In this document: in pieces, positions 27,514-36,741 of the stretch | Position numbering within the stretch: the stretch's first letter is position 1 | Layout of the letters: each line of letters starts with the position of its first letter | Assembly (NCBI RefSeq): GCF_016863195.1 | Contig: NZ_BOOK01000016.1 | Coordinates: 62,001-126,000 of the forward strand | Length of the DNA: 64,000 nucleotides | DNA from: Paraplanobispora takensis | Lineage (GTDB): Bacteria; Actinomycetota; Actinomycetes; Streptosporangiales; Streptosporangiaceae | Direction: 5' to 3' | Position numbers and translations under genes: made by a program | Notes under the pieces: model-generated | The model's database searches: none | The model's input: the letters and a program-made list of their open reading frames with translations, nothing else | What the model was told of the DNA's origin: nothing

Positions 27514-28281
27514 ATGCGCAAGCCGTACGTGCCGGAGGAGATCCTGCTCACCGGGAAGGTCGCCGTCGTCACCGGGGCGGCCCGGGGGCTGGGACGGGCG
27601 GTCGCGGAGACGCTGCGGGTCTTCGGCGCGCAGGTGGCGCTGTGCGACCGTGACCCGATCGGCGGGTTCGACGACGCGTTCACCATGACCACGGACGTGC
27701 GCGACCCGATGGCGCTGGAGGTGTTCACCCAGGGGGTGCGCGAGCGCTTCGGGCGGGTGGACGTCCTGGTCAACAACGCCGGGGGGACGTTCCACGCGGC
27801 CTTCGCCGATGTCTCCCCGCGCGGTGAGAGCGTCCTGATCGCGGAGAACTTCACCCAGGTCACCGATGTGATCCGCCGCTTCCTGCCGCTGATGCCGCCC
27901 GGCTCCTCGATCGTCAACGTGACCTCCAGCGAGGCGCACCAGGCGGCCCCGGGATTCGCCGTGTACGCGGCCATGAAGGCGGCGGTGGAGAGCCTGACCC
28001 GCTCGCTGGCGCTCGAACTGGCTCCGCGGGGGATCCGGGTGAACGCCATCGCCCCCGACGCGCTGCCGACCGGAGGGGAGGAGGCCGTCCGCGAACGCAT
28101 GCTGGCCGACCCGCTGCCCTTCGAGCCGGTACGGCTGCCGCCGTTGGGCCGCCTCGGCGACCCGGTGGAGGCCGCCGGGGCGGTGGTGTTCCTGGCCAGC
28201 GCCATGGCCGGGTTCGTCACCGGCACGACCCTGCACGTCGACGGCGGCATCCACGCCGCGGGCGGCTGGCGCAGGGTCTGA
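27514..28281 (+). CDS. Short-chain dehydrogenase/reductase (SDR)
   Basis: 255 residues; GGAGGT lies four bases upstream of the ATG. Classical SDR motifs: TGAARGLG at 20-27 for the dinucleotide, NNAG at 87-90, catalytic S138/S139, Y151 and K155 (YAAMK). C-terminal DGGIHAAGGWRRV. D46 in the CDRD segment after beta strand 2 favours NAD(H). Resembles the group annotated as 1,6-dihydroxycyclohexadiene-carboxylate or related dehydrogenases, but no neighbouring pathway supports a substrate. Monocistronic. Confidence 0.85.
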   Translation: MRKPYVPEEILLTGKVAVVTGAARGLGRAVAETLRVFGAQVALCDRDPIGGFDDAFTMTTDVRDPMALEVFTQGVRERFGRVDVLVNNAGGTFHAAFADVSPRGESVLIAENFTQVTDVIRRFLPLMPPGSSIVNVTSSEAHQAAPGFAVYAAMKAAVESLTRSLALELAPRGIRVNAIAPDALPTGGEEAVRERMLADPLPFEPVRLPPLGRLGDPVEAAGAVVFLASAMAGFVTGTTLHVDGGIHAAGGWRRV

Positions 28282-28333
28282 CCGCGGCCCGCCCTCCCTC
28301 TCCGCGGGAACCGCCGCCGCTCTCCGCGGGGGC

Positions 28334-29338
28334 CTACGCCGATTCGCGGACGATCAGTTCCGTGGGCAGGACCACCGGGGTGTCCACGCTCTCGCCAGAG
28401 GCCAGCGACAGGACGAGCCTGGCCAGCTCCCGGCCCATGTCGTGGATGGGGTGGCGCACGGTGGTGAGCGGCGGTTCGGCGTAGGCGGCGGCGGGGACGT
28501 CGTCGAAGCCGACCAGGGCGACGTCGTCGGGCACCCGCCGGCCGGACTGGCGCAGCACCTGCAGGGCTCCCAGGGCCATCATGTCGGAGGCGGCGAAGAC
28601 GGCGTCGAGCGCGGGGTCGTCGCGCAGCAGCTGGCGCATCGCCGCGGCGCCGGAGTCCCGGGTGAAGTCGCCGACCGCGACGATGGAGCGCCGGTCGGAG
28701 TCGCGCAGCACGTTGCGGTAGCCGGTGAGCCGGTCGATTCCGGCGATCATGTCCTGCGGCCCGGCGATCGTGGCGATCCTGCGCCGGCCGGAGGTGACGA
28801 GGTGCCCTACGGCCTGCTCGGCGCCGCCGACGTTCTCCATGTCCACCGAGGGGGGTCCGCCGCCGGTGATGGGCCGGCCCCCGCACACCACCGGCACGCC
28901 CCTGCGGGCCAGCGTCGCGGGCAGCGGGTCGGCGCCGTGCAGGGAGGCGAGGATCACGCCGTCCACGTGCCGGGAGGTGGTGTAGCGCTCGACCCGCTCC
29001 TGGCCGCGCGGCGAGCCGGAGAGCATGAGGACGAGCTGCTTGTCGGCGAGGTCCATCTCCTGGCTGACGCCGCGGATGATGCTCGCGAACATCGGGTCGT
29101 CGGAGAAGACGCGGGAGGGGGGCTCGGGGAAGACCAGGGCGATGGAGTCGGCGCGCTGGGTCACCAGGCTGCGCGCCGCGAGGTTGGGCACGTAGCCCAG
29201 CTCCTCCACGGCGCGCATCACCACTTCGCGGATCTCCGGCTTGACCTGGGTCGAGCCGTTGACCACCCGGGAGACGGTGGCCCGGGACACCCCCGCCCTG
29301 GCTGCCACCTTCTCCAGCGTGGGCCGGACGGCGTTCAC
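28334..29338 (-). CDS. LacI-family repressor 1 of the beta-glucan locus
   Basis: 334 residues from a GTG. The N-terminal helix-turn-helix (TLEKVAARAGVSRATVSRVVNG) and hinge (ELGYVPNLAARSL) are followed by a periplasmic-binding-like ligand domain. It lies 75 bases after the GH1 gene on the same strand, so it is probably cotranscribed from the GH1 promoter, which carries a GAGAGCGCTCTC operator, implying autoregulation. The HTH recognition segment is identical to that of repressor 2 at 37800-38795, so both probably read the same operator. The inducer is probably a beta-glucan oligosaccharide (inference). Confidence 0.9.
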   Translation of the reverse strand: MNAVRPTLEKVAARAGVSRATVSRVVNGSTQVKPEIREVVMRAVEELGYVPNLAARSLVTQRADSIALVFPEPPSRVFSDDPMFASIIRGVSQEMDLADKQLVLMLSGSPRGQERVERYTTSRHVDGVILASLHGADPLPATLARRGVPVVCGGRPITGGGPPSVDMENVGGAEQAVGHLVTSGRRRIATIAGPQDMIAGIDRLTGYRNVLRDSDRRSIVAVGDFTRDSGAAAMRQLLRDDPALDAVFAASDMMALGALQVLRQSGRRVPDDVALVGFDDVPAAAYAEPPLTTVRHPIHDMGRELARLVLSLASGESVDTPVVLPTELIVRESA

Positions 29339-29391
29339 CGGCCCACGCCCGCGTCCGGTCCGCGCCGGCCCACGCCCGCGTCCGGCTCGCG
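29338..29391. repeat. 27-base tandem duplication upstream of the LacI gene
   Basis: Two adjacent 27-base units beginning CCGGCCCACGCCCGCGTCC, differing at two positions, in the gap between the GH1 and LacI genes. Confidence 0.7.
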
Positions 29392-29413
29392 GAGGCTCAC
29401 GTCCGCGGCCGGT

Positions 29414-30811
29414 TCACGACTGGATCCCGTTGCGCCGCACGACCTCGCGGTACCACAGGGCGCTGTCCTTGGGCACCCGGTTCTGGGAGGCGTAGTCGAC
29501 GTGGACCAGGCCGAAGCGCTTGCCGTACCCCTCGGCCCACTCGAAGTTGTCCATCAGGGACCACACCAGATAGCCCCGCAGGTCGGCGCCGGCCTCGATC
29601 GCGGCGTGCGCGGCGCGGAAGTGGCCGTCGAGGAAGGCGATCCGCCGCTCGTCGGCGACGCGGCCGTCGACGAGCACGTCGTCGAAGGCGGCGCCGTTCT
29701 CGGTGATGATCAGCGGCGTGCCCGGATAGTCGCGGGAGAGCCTGACCAGCAGGTCGGTCAGCGCGGAGGGCACGACCGACCAGCCCATGGCGGTCCGCTC
29801 CTCCTCGCCCTGGACGAACGCGATGCCCTCGCTGCCCGGGTGCACCGGGTTGGCGGGCTGGCCCGCGCGCAGCTCGACGGTGGTCGGGCTGTAGTAGTTG
29901 ACGCCGAGCAGGTCGATGGGCGCGCCGATGAGGTCGAGGTCGCCGTCGCGGACGAAGGACCAGTCGGTGAACCGGCGGGCGCGCTCGACGACGTCGGCCG
30001 GGTACTCCTTGCGCAGGACCGGGTCGAGGAAGATGCGGTTCTGCAGGCCGTCGATGTGCGCCACGGCCAGCGGGTCGTTCCCGCTGATCGGCGCCAGGTT
30101 GAGGGTGATGCCGACCTGCTTGGCCCCGGCGGCGCGCAGCTCGGCGGTCGCCAGCCCGTGGCCCAGCAGCAGGTGGTGGACGGCGGCGAAGGCGGCGCCC
30201 GGCTCGGTGCGGCCCGGGGCGTGGATGCCCGCGCCGTAGCCGAGGAAGGACGAGCACCACGGCTCGTTGAGGGTGGTCCAGGTCTCGACCCGGTCGCCGA
30301 GCCTGCCGTGGACGATCGCGGCGTACTCGGCGAAGCGCTCGGCGGTCTCCCTGCTGGTCCAGCCGCCGCGGTCCTCCAGGGCCTGCGGCAGGTCCCAGTG
30401 GTAGAGCGTCACGATGGGCGTGATGCCGTGCCCGTGCAGCTCGTCCACCAGCCGCTCGTAGAAGTCCAGGCCGCGGGGGTTGACCGGGCCGGAGCCGTCC
30501 GGCTGGATCCGCGGCCAGGCGATGGAGAAGCGGTAGGCCTGCATCCCCAGGTCGGCCATCACGGCCACGTCGTCGCGGTAGCGGTGGTAGTGGTCGCAGG
30601 CCACGTCACCGGTGTGGCCGCCGACGACCTTGCCGGGGGTGCGGGAGAAGGTGTCCCAGATCGACGGCCCCCGCCCGTCCTCGCTCACGGCCCCCTCGAT
30701 CTGGTAGGAGGCGGTCGCCGTCCCCCAGACGAATCCCTTCGGGAAGGTGATGTCGCCCTTGCCCGCGGTCTCCTCGGAGATCCCCACGGACGTTCCTGTG
30801 GACAGGCTCAT
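29414..30811 (-). CDS. GH1 family beta-glucosidase/beta-glycosidase
   Basis: 465 residues from the ATG at 30811 (AAAGGGG about eight bases upstream); the frame stays open upstream through the promoter. GH1 residues are complete: acid/base E183 in TLNEP and nucleophile E371 in ITENG, with the N-terminal signature [14 protein letters not shown]. No signal peptide, so it acts in the cytoplasm on imported oligosaccharides. Divergent from the GH81 gene and under a GAGAGCGCTCTC operator. Its likely job is to convert laminari-oligosaccharides to glucose; GH1 enzymes vary in linkage preference, so this rests on context. Confidence 0.93.
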   Translation of the reverse strand: MSLSTGTSVGISEETAGKGDITFPKGFVWGTATASYQIEGAVSEDGRGPSIWDTFSRTPGKVVGGHTGDVACDHYHRYRDDVAVMADLGMQAYRFSIAWPRIQPDGSGPVNPRGLDFYERLVDELHGHGITPIVTLYHWDLPQALEDRGGWTSRETAERFAEYAAIVHGRLGDRVETWTTLNEPWCSSFLGYGAGIHAPGRTEPGAAFAAVHHLLLGHGLATAELRAAGAKQVGITLNLAPISGNDPLAVAHIDGLQNRIFLDPVLRKEYPADVVERARRFTDWSFVRDGDLDLIGAPIDLLGVNYYSPTTVELRAGQPANPVHPGSEGIAFVQGEEERTAMGWSVVPSALTDLLVRLSRDYPGTPLIITENGAAFDDVLVDGRVADERRIAFLDGHFRAAHAAIEAGADLRGYLVWSLMDNFEWAEGYGKRFGLVHVDYASQNRVPKDSALWYREVVRRNGIQS

Positions 30812-30863
30812 GCCCCACAGCCCCTTTCGCCTCGCCGTCAACCCCGCCTCGCCCCGAACGGCA

Positions 30864-30875
30864 GAGAGCGCTCTC
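30864..30875. promoter_or_regulatory. LacI-type operator O1 (GH1 promoter)
   Basis: Perfect 12-base palindrome GAGAGCGCTCTC placed just downstream of the GH1 -10 element, at the expected transcription start. One of four identical copies in this locus. Confidence 0.85.
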
Positions 30876-30880
30876 ACACA

Positions 30881-30909
30881 GCATTGTGGCAGCCGGACGC
30901 GCATGTCAA
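30881..30909 (-). promoter_or_regulatory. Promoter of the GH1-lacI operon
   Basis: On the minus strand TTGACA (30909-30904) and CAATGC (30886-30881) with a 17-base spacer. The operator begins five bases downstream, consistent with repression by blocking initiation. Confidence 0.65.
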
Positions 30910-30953
30910 GGAGAGGTGTCCGGCAGTTGGGAGGGAACGGCGGTGAGGATTCG

Positions 30954-30982
30954 TTGACGTGAGGTCCATGCATCGTTACGGT
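30954..30982 (+). promoter_or_regulatory. Promoter of the GH81 gene
   Basis: TTGACG at 30954-30959 and TACGGT at 30977-30982, 17-base spacer. The expected start near 30990 coincides with operator O2. Confidence 0.65.
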
Positions 30983-30990
30983 CCTGCAAC

Positions 30991-31004
30991 AGAGAGCGCT
31001 CTCT
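30991..31004. promoter_or_regulatory. LacI-type operator O2 (GH81 promoter)
   Basis: Perfect 14-base palindrome AGAGAGCGCTCTCT containing the common GAGAGCGCTCTC core, at the predicted GH81 transcription start and 63 bases before its start codon. Confidence 0.85.
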
Positions 31005-31066
31005 GCACCACTGTCCCTCTCCGGCGACTCCGTGCCGCCGGCAGCCCGGTACCCGAGGAGGTATCC

Positions 31067-33877
31067 GTGGGCTTCTCACCCCCCTTACGCAAAGTAATCG
31101 CCGCGGTGGCCGTCGTCGCGACGGCGGTGACCGCCCCCGTCGCCCTGGCCGGCCCGGCCCTGGCGGTGGACGTCGGTTCGGGCAGCTACGCCTCCGCCCG
31201 CCCGGCCGGCGCCGCGGGCCCGTCCGACTCCGACGGCGCCGCCGTCAGCCCGAAGGTCACCGGCCGGATGGCCGGGCGCGCCGTGCCCACCAACGACTGG
31301 TGGTCCTCCCTGGTCTTCCAGCGCTACGCGGGCAACCCGTACTCCGAGAACATGTACGCCCACCCGATGTCCTTCCACGCCAACGCCTCGGGCATCAGCG
31401 TCGGATACCCCGGCAACCCGGGGATCTCCTCCGACGGGCGCATGTACGAGCACATCCACCAGAGCGACCTCAACGTGGGCGTGGCGGGTCTGAACGCGCC
31501 GAGGACCGAGGTCGACGGCTGGGGCGACTGGACGGTCACCCCGCGCTGGAGTGACGGGACCCGCACGCTGCGGACCACGATCGGTCACGGCTCGCCGTAC
31601 GTCTTCGCCGAGGTCACCGGCGGGAACGCGCTGGTGAACTTCACCGGCTCCACCACCGTCTGGCAGAACAGCGGGAATGTACTCGGAGTAACCGTCAACG
31701 GCCACGACTACGCGCTGTTCGCCCCCTCTGGCGTCACCTGGTCGCTGACCGGTACGGCCTCCGCCGGCGCCCCCGCGTCCTTCTTCTCGGTGGCAGCGCT
31801 GCCCGCCCGGGGAGCGCTTTCTCTATTTCAGAAGTACGCCTACTCGTTCGTCACCGACAGCCGGGTCAGCTGGTCCTACGATGCGGCGACGGCCCAGCTG
31901 AGAGCCACCTACACGGCTTCCACGGCCGCTCGGCAGGGCACTCAGACGGGAACTCTGCAAGCGCTCTATCGGCACCAGTGGGCGAACTCCGCCGACACGG
32001 TCACGGCGTACCGCTACGCCTCGCCGCGCGGTGAGATGCGCCTGCGCGAGGGCGCGTCGTTCACCACCACGGCGAAGTTCAACGGCGTGCTGCCCGCTCT
32101 GCCGATCGCGCCCGGCGCCGACCGGGCCAGGCTGCGGGCCGGCATCGACGCCGAGCTCAACGCGGCCGACCCCTACAAGGGCGCCACCGACACCTACTGG
32201 ACGGGCAAGGCCCTGTGGCGGCTGGCGGCGCTGATCCCGGTCGCCAACCAGATCGGCTACACCGCGGGCAGGGACAAGGCGATCCAGCTGGTCAAGACGC
32301 GGCTGGCCGACTGGCTCACGGCGGGCTCGGGGGAGAGCTCGCGGCTGTTCGCCTACGACTCCGCCTGGAAGACGCTGATCGGCTATCCGGCGGGCTACGG
32401 CACCGACAGGGAGCTCAACGACCACCACTTCCACTACGGCTACTACGTGCTGGCCGGCGCCATGATCGCCCAGCACGACCCCGCCTGGGCCTCCGACTCC
32501 CAGTACGGCGGCATGCTGAAGCTGCTGGTCAAGGACGCGGCCAACTACGACAGGTCCGACACCCGCTTCCCGTTCCTGCGCAACTTCGACCCCTACGCCG
32601 GGCACGCCTGGGCCTCGGGCCACGCGGGCTTCGGGCACGGCAACAACCAGGAGTCGTCGTCGGAGGCGATGATGTTCAACGCCGCCGCCGTCCTGTTCGG
32701 CCAGGCCACGGGCGACACGGCGCTGCGCGACATGGGCATCTACCAGTACACCACCGAGCGCGAGGCGATCGGCCAGTACTGGTTCGACGCCTCCAACGCG
32801 GTCTTCCCCTCCTCCTACGGCCACGACACGGTGGGCATGGTGTGGGGTGCGGGCGCCAGCTACTCCACCTGGTGGACCGCGAACGCCGAGGAGATCCACG
32901 GCATCAACATGCTGCCGATCACCGGCGGCTCGCTGTACAACGGCGCCTGGAAGGCCGACATCCAGCAGAACGTCAACGAGCTGCGCGCCTCCAACGGGGG
33001 CCAGGAGACCGAGTGGCGCGACGTCATCTGGCAGTTCCTGGCGATGGCCGACCCGGCCACCGCGCAGTCGCTGTGGCTGGGCGCCGACCCCGCTCCCGAG
33101 GACGGCGACTCCAAGGCCCACGCCTACCACTGGATCTCCGCGCTGAACGCCTGGGGCACGCCCGACCACTCGGTCACGGCCGACGTCCCGACGTACGCGG
33201 TGCTCACCAGGAGCACGGGCAAGACGTACGTGGCCTACAACGTCTCCGGCAGCGCCGTCACGGTGCGCTTCTCCGACGGGCAGACGCTCTCGGTCCCGGC
33301 CAGGGCGATGGCCTGGCGCGGGCCGGCGGGCAGCGGGACGGAGCCGGGCAACGGCGGCGGCCCCAGCCCGAGCCCCACGCCCAGCCCCACCCCGACCGTC
33401 ACTCCGACTCCGACCCCGACCCCGACTCCGACTCCGACTCCGACGCCCACCCAGCCCGGCGGGGTCGACGCCCGCTCCACCATCCAGGCGGAGAAGTACC
33501 AGGCGCAGTCGGGCACCATCGTGGAGACCACCACCGACACCGGCGGCGGGCAGAACATCGGCGCCATCGCCAACGGCGACTGGCTGCGCTTCGACGGCGT
33601 GAACTTCGGCGGCACCGCGGCCACCCAGTTCAGGGCCCGCGTCGCCTCCGGGGCCGGGGCCGGGATCAGCGGACTGGTCCAGGTGCGCCTGGACAGCCCC
33701 ACGGCGGCCCCGATCGGCGACTTCGCCATCGCCGGCACCGGAGGCTGGCAGAGCTGGCGCACGGTCTCGGCGAACATCGCCGGCGTCACGGGCACCCACA
33801 CCGTCTACGTAACCTTCAGCAGCGGGCAGCCCGCCGACTTCGTCAACCTCAACTGGTTCACCTTCGCGACGAGCTGA
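31067..33877 (+). CDS. Secreted GH81 endo-beta-1,3-glucanase with C-terminal CBM6-like domain
   Basis: 936 residues from the GTG at 31067, chosen for its GAGGAGGT ribosome site; an ORF start at 30959 would place the operator and promoter inside the gene. Signal peptide with cleavage expected after ALA near residue 35. The GH81 catalytic core runs to about 755: D452 in [10 protein letters not shown] and E529/E533 in [11 protein letters not shown], with the 77- and 4-residue spacings known for the catalytic Asp/Glu of this family. A Pro/Thr linker (about 760-800) is encoded by a CCGACT-like microsatellite. Residues 801-936 ([11 protein letters not shown]..., ending WFTF) look like a CBM6 glucan-binding module. 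Hydrolyses laminarin, callose or fungal cell-wall glucan outside the cell. Confidence 0.95.
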   Translation: MGFSPPLRKVIAAVAVVATAVTAPVALAGPALAVDVGSGSYASARPAGAAGPSDSDGAAVSPKVTGRMAGRAVPTNDWWSSLVFQRYAGNPYSENMYAHPMSFHANASGISVGYPGNPGISSDGRMYEHIHQSDLNVGVAGLNAPRTEVDGWGDWTVTPRWSDGTRTLRTTIGHGSPYVFAEVTGGNALVNFTGSTTVWQNSGNVLGVTVNGHDYALFAPSGVTWSLTGTASAGAPASFFSVAALPARGALSLFQKYAYSFVTDSRVSWSYDAATAQLRATYTASTAARQGTQTGTLQALYRHQWANSADTVTAYRYASPRGEMRLREGASFTTTAKFNGVLPALPIAPGADRARLRAGIDAELNAADPYKGATDTYWTGKALWRLAALIPVANQIGYTAGRDKAIQLVKTRLADWLTAGSGESSRLFAYDSAWKTLIGYPAGYGTDRELNDHHFHYGYYVLAGAMIAQHDPAWASDSQYGGMLKLLVKDAANYDRSDTRFPFLRNFDPYAGHAWASGHAGFGHGNNQESSSEAMMFNAAAVLFGQATGDTALRDMGIYQYTTEREAIGQYWFDASNAVFPSSYGHDTVGMVWGAGASYSTWWTANAEEIHGINMLPITGGSLYNGAWKADIQQNVNELRASNGGQETEWRDVIWQFLAMADPATAQSLWLGADPAPEDGDSKAHAYHWISALNAWGTPDHSVTADVPTYAVLTRSTGKTYVAYNVSGSAVTVRFSDGQTLSVPARAMAWRGPAGSGTEPGNGGGPSPSPTPSPTPTVTPTPTPTPTPTPTPTPTQPGGVDARSTIQAEKYQAQSGTIVETTTDTGGGQNIGAIANGDWLRFDGVNFGGTAATQFRARVASGAGAGISGLVQVRLDSPTAAPIGDFAIAGTGGWQSWRTVSANIAGVTGTHTVYVTFSSGQPADFVNLNWFTFATS
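33397..33452 (+). repeat. Short tandem repeat encoding the Pro-Thr linker
   Basis: Near-perfect six-base units (CCGACT/CCGACC) in frame inside the GH81 gene, encoding PTPTPT. Unit gain or loss would change linker length without shifting the frame. Confidence 0.7.
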
Positions 33878-33999
33878 CGCGGGTCGTGGCGCGGCACCCG
33901 CGACGGACTGACCGGGCCGTGCCACGACGCCGGACGACGGGCTGACCGGGTCGCGTCACAACGCTGCGCGACAGGCTGAGCCGGTCGCGCGGCACCCGC

Positions 34000-34036
34000 C
34001 GGGCGGGGGCCTTGCGGGCCCCCGCCCGATCGTTTT
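34000..34036 (+). terminator. Terminator of the GH81 gene
   Basis: CGGGCGGGGGCC (34000-34011), a five-base loop and its complement (34017-34028), followed by ATCGTTTT: a textbook intrinsic terminator. Operator O3 starts two bases later. Confidence 0.9.
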
Positions 34037-34037
34037 C

Positions 34038-34049
34038 GAGAGCGCTCTC
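34038..34049. promoter_or_regulatory. LacI-type operator O3 (distal)
   Basis: GAGAGCGCTCTC again, 118 bases (centre to centre) upstream of O4 and directly behind the GH81 terminator. No promoter elements are evident at this copy, so it may be an auxiliary site for looping. Confidence 0.8.
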
Positions 34050-34123
34050 ATCCCTTTGGAGCGGCCTTTGGAACGTTGTTGAAATATCGAATTAGCAACT
34101 GCGTAACCGTAGGATCACAATCA

Positions 34124-34152
34124 TTGACATCCCGCCCCCGGCCCACAAAGCT
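34124..34152 (+). promoter_or_regulatory. Promoter of the sugar ABC operon
   Basis: Consensus TTGACA at 34124-34129; the -10 position 17 bases on (34147-34152) reads AAAGCT, which is weak. O4 sits at the expected start, as in the other two promoters of the locus. Confidence 0.5.
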
Positions 34153-34155
34153 GCA

Positions 34156-34167
34156 GAGAGCGCTCTC
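34156..34167. promoter_or_regulatory. LacI-type operator O4 (sugar ABC promoter)
   Basis: GAGAGCGCTCTC 32 bases downstream of the start of the TTGACA box, matching the geometry of O1 and O2. Confidence 0.85.
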
Positions 34168-34295
34168 ACATCGGTGAGGGCGGCGGCCATCAAGGCAGAT
34201 AACGCGGTCACGCGGTGGCCTCACGCGGACGTCGCGAGGTGGCCCGCCCGGCCCCCAGGCGGGGCCGGCCCGGCAAAGTAATGGAGGAAGGGTCC

Positions 34296-35651
34296 ATGTC
34301 GCTCCTCTCTCATCCCGCACGCGTCGCCCTGATCGCGGGCAGCGTGGGCCTGGCGCTCGTCGCCGGCGGATGCGGCTCGTCCGAGCCGACCAGCACGGCG
34401 GGCGGCGACGGCGGCACGTCCGCCGAGTGCGCTCCGTACGCGGAGTACGGCAAGCACGAGGGTAAGAAGGTCTCGATCTACTCCCCGATCCGGGACGTCG
34501 AGGCCGACCTGTTCCAGCAGACCTGGGCGCCCTTCGAGAAGTGCACCGGGATGAAGATCAACTATGAGGGCACCGGCGAGTTCGAGGCCCAGATCCAGGT
34601 GCGCGCCGACGGCGGCAACCCGCCGGACATCGCCTTCTTCCCGCAGCCCGGCCTGCTGGAGCGCTTCGCCAAGGCCGGCAAGCTCAAGCCCGCCTCCGCC
34701 AAGGTCAAGGAGCTGGCCGACAAGAACTGGTCGGCTGACTGGACCAAGTACAGCACGATCGACGACGTCTTCTACGGGGCCCCGCTGGGCGCCAGCGTGA
34801 AGTCCTTCGTGTGGTACTCGCCGAGCATGTTCAAGGAGAGGGGCTGGGCGATCCCCAAGACCTGGGACGAGCTCATGACCCTCTCCGAGACGATCGCCGC
34901 CGGCGGTGTCAAGCCCTGGTGCGCGGGCATCGAGTCCGGCGACGCCACCGGCTGGCCCGCCACGGACTGGATCGAGGACGTCCTCCTGCGCGAGATCGGC
35001 CCCGAGGGCTACGACGAGTGGGTCGGCCACAAGCTGGCCTTCAACGACCCGAAGGTCGTCGCCGCGGTGGACAAGGTCGGCGCGATCCTGAAGAACGACA
35101 AGTTCGTCAACGGCGGCTACGGCCCGGTCAAGAGCATCGCCAGCACCGCCTTCCAGGAGGGCGGCGTGCCCATCACCGCGGGCAAGTGCGCGCTGCACCG
35201 CCAGGCCTCCTTCTACGCCAACTTCTGGCCCGAGGGCACCAAGGTGGCCGAGGACGGCGACGTGTTCGCCTTCTACCTGCCCGGCAACGACCCGGCCAAG
35301 AAGCCGGTGCTCGGCGCGGGCGAGTTCGTCGCGGCCTTCGCCGACCGGCCCGAGGTCCAGGCCGTGCAGGCCTACCTGGCCACCGCCGACTACGCCAACG
35401 CCCGGATGAAGCTGGGCACGTACGTCTCGGCCAACAAGGGCGTCGACATCGCCAACGCGCAGAACCCGATCGACAAGCTCTCCATCGAGATGCTCCAGGA
35501 CCCGAACACGGTCTTCCGCTTCGACGGCTCGGACCTGATGCCGGCCGCGGTCGGCGCCGGCACCTTCTGGAAGGGCATGACCGACTGGATCAACGGTAAG
35601 GACACCAAGACGGTCCTCGACTTCATCGAGAACTCCTGGCCGAAGTCCTGA
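34296..35651 (+). CDS. Carbohydrate ABC transporter substrate-binding lipoprotein
   Basis: 451 residues from the ATG at 34296, with GGAGGAAGGG just upstream. Lipoprotein signal ending VAGG-C26, then a family 1 (maltose-type) binding fold: KKVSIYSPIRDVEADLFQQTWAPFEKCTG, PPDIAFFPQPGLLERFAKAG and a C-terminal TDWINGK region. Surface-anchored. It should capture oligosaccharides released by GH81; the match to beta-glucan oligomers is inferred from locus and operators. First gene of the import operon. Confidence 0.93.
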   Translation: MSLLSHPARVALIAGSVGLALVAGGCGSSEPTSTAGGDGGTSAECAPYAEYGKHEGKKVSIYSPIRDVEADLFQQTWAPFEKCTGMKINYEGTGEFEAQIQVRADGGNPPDIAFFPQPGLLERFAKAGKLKPASAKVKELADKNWSADWTKYSTIDDVFYGAPLGASVKSFVWYSPSMFKERGWAIPKTWDELMTLSETIAAGGVKPWCAGIESGDATGWPATDWIEDVLLREIGPEGYDEWVGHKLAFNDPKVVAAVDKVGAILKNDKFVNGGYGPVKSIASTAFQEGGVPITAGKCALHRQASFYANFWPEGTKVAEDGDVFAFYLPGNDPAKKPVLGAGEFVAAFADRPEVQAVQAYLATADYANARMKLGTYVSANKGVDIANAQNPIDKLSIEMLQDPNTVFRFDGSDLMPAAVGAGTFWKGMTDWINGKDTKTVLDFIENSWPKS

Positions 35652-35668
35652 TCCCGGACCTCTCCAGG

Positions 35669-35724
35669 CGTCCGGCTCCGCGCGCGGCACGGCGACCCCG
35701 CCGCTCCCGCCGCGGAGCCGGACG
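35669..35724 (+). terminator. Large hairpin between binding-protein and permease genes
   Basis: CGTCCGGCTCCGCG (35669-35682) and its exact complement (35711-35724), 14-base stem with a 28-base G/C-rich loop, 17 bases after the binding-protein stop. No T-run. Probably an mRNA-stabilising or partial-termination structure that keeps binding protein above permease. Confidence 0.6.
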
Positions 35725-35760
35725 TCCCCTCACCGGCACGATCCCTCCCGGAGTTCTCCG

Positions 35761-36741
35761 ATGAACCTGGATTTCGACTTCGCGGCGGAACAGCCGAAGC
35801 TCGTGCAGCTGCTGCTCGGCATCGTCGCGTTCTGCGCGGTGGTCGCGCTGCTGCTGCTCCTGCTCGACCGCGCGCCGATGCGGCAGCGGGCGCGGCTGCA
35901 CGCGGCCATCCTGCTCGCCCCGGCGCTCATCCTGCTGGCGATCGGACTGGTCGTGCCGGCGGTGCGCACCACCATGCTGTCGTTCATGAGCGGCGACGGC
36001 GCCGCGTGGGTGGGGCTGGACAACTACATCTGGATGTTCACCCAGCCCGAAGCGGTGACGGTGCTGCGCAACACGCTCATCTGGCTCGCGCTCGTCCCCA
36101 TCCTGGTGACGTCCGTCGGCCTGCTGTACGCCGTGGTGGTCGACCGCACCCGGTTCGAGTCGATCGCCAAGTCACTGGTCTTCCTGCCGATGGCGATCTC
36201 CTTCGTCGGGGCGGGCATCATCTGGAAGTTCGTCTACGCCTACCGGCCCGAGGAGAGCGACCAGATCGGGTTGCTCAACCAGATCGTGGTGGCCCTGGGC
36301 GGCACGCCCCAGCAGTGGCTGCTGGAGCCGCCGCTCAACACGCTGTTCCTCATCGTGGTGATGGTGTGGATCCAGGCGGGCTTCGCCACGGTGGTGCTCT
36401 CTGCCGCCATCAAGGGCATCCCCGCCGAGATCATCGAGGCGGCCAAACTCGACGGCGCCTCCCCGGTCCAGATGTTCTTCCGGGTGACGCTGCCGAGCAT
36501 CCGCTCGGCCGTGGTCGTGGTGCTGGTCACCCAGTCGATCGGCACCCTCAAGCTGTTCGACATCGTCCGGACCATGACCGGCGGCCAGTTCGACACCAGC
36601 GTCATCGCCAACGAGATGTACAACCAGGCGTTCCGGTACGGCGAGACCGGCAAGGGCGCGGCGCTGGCCGTCTTCCTGTTCGTCCTCGTCACGCCGATCG
36701 TCGTCTACCAGATCCGCCAGCGCCGGGAGGCCGTCCGATGA
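35761..36741 (+). CDS. Sugar ABC transporter permease (MalF-like)
   Basis: 326 residues, about seven to eight membrane helices including an extra N-terminal one (LLLGIVAFCAVVALLLLLL). The EAA loop reads EAAKLDGASPVQMFFRVTLP. Usual for binding-protein-dependent sugar permeases of the MalF type. Its stop overlaps the ATG of the second permease (ATGA), so the pair is translationally coupled. Confidence 0.92.
   Translation: MNLDFDFAAEQPKLVQLLLGIVAFCAVVALLLLLLDRAPMRQRARLHAAILLAPALILLAIGLVVPAVRTTMLSFMSGDGAAWVGLDNYIWMFTQPEAVTVLRNTLIWLALVPILVTSVGLLYAVVVDRTRFESIAKSLVFLPMAISFVGAGIIWKFVYAYRPEESDQIGLLNQIVVALGGTPQQWLLEPPLNTLFLIVVMVWIQAGFATVVLSAAIKGIPAEIIEAAKLDGASPVQMFFRVTLPSIRSAVVVVLVTQSIGTLKLFDIVRTMTGGQFDTSVIANEMYNQAFRYGETGKGAALAVFLFVLVTPIVVYQIRQRREAVR

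Larger units (their letters stand above)
33878..34295. other. Regulatory intergenic region before the sugar ABC operon
   Basis: About 420 bases without a gene. It contains degenerate tandem copies of a CTGACCGGGTCGCG-like unit (33880-33990), the GH81 terminator, operators O3 and O4, and the ABC operon promoter. The part from 34050 to 34130 is A/T-richer than the flanks. Confidence 0.7.

Noticed and set aside
30959-31066. Upstream extension of the GH81 gene to 30959
   Set aside because: It would put the -10 element and operator O2 inside the coding region and bury the signal peptide; the GTG at 31067 has a strong ribosome site.
31823-33925. Long minus-strand open frame of 700 codons opposite the GH81 gene
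   Set aside because: It is a GC-skew shadow: composition is Arg/Gly/Ala-rich with no domain, and the plus strand has a complete GH81 enzyme with signal peptide and catalytic residues.
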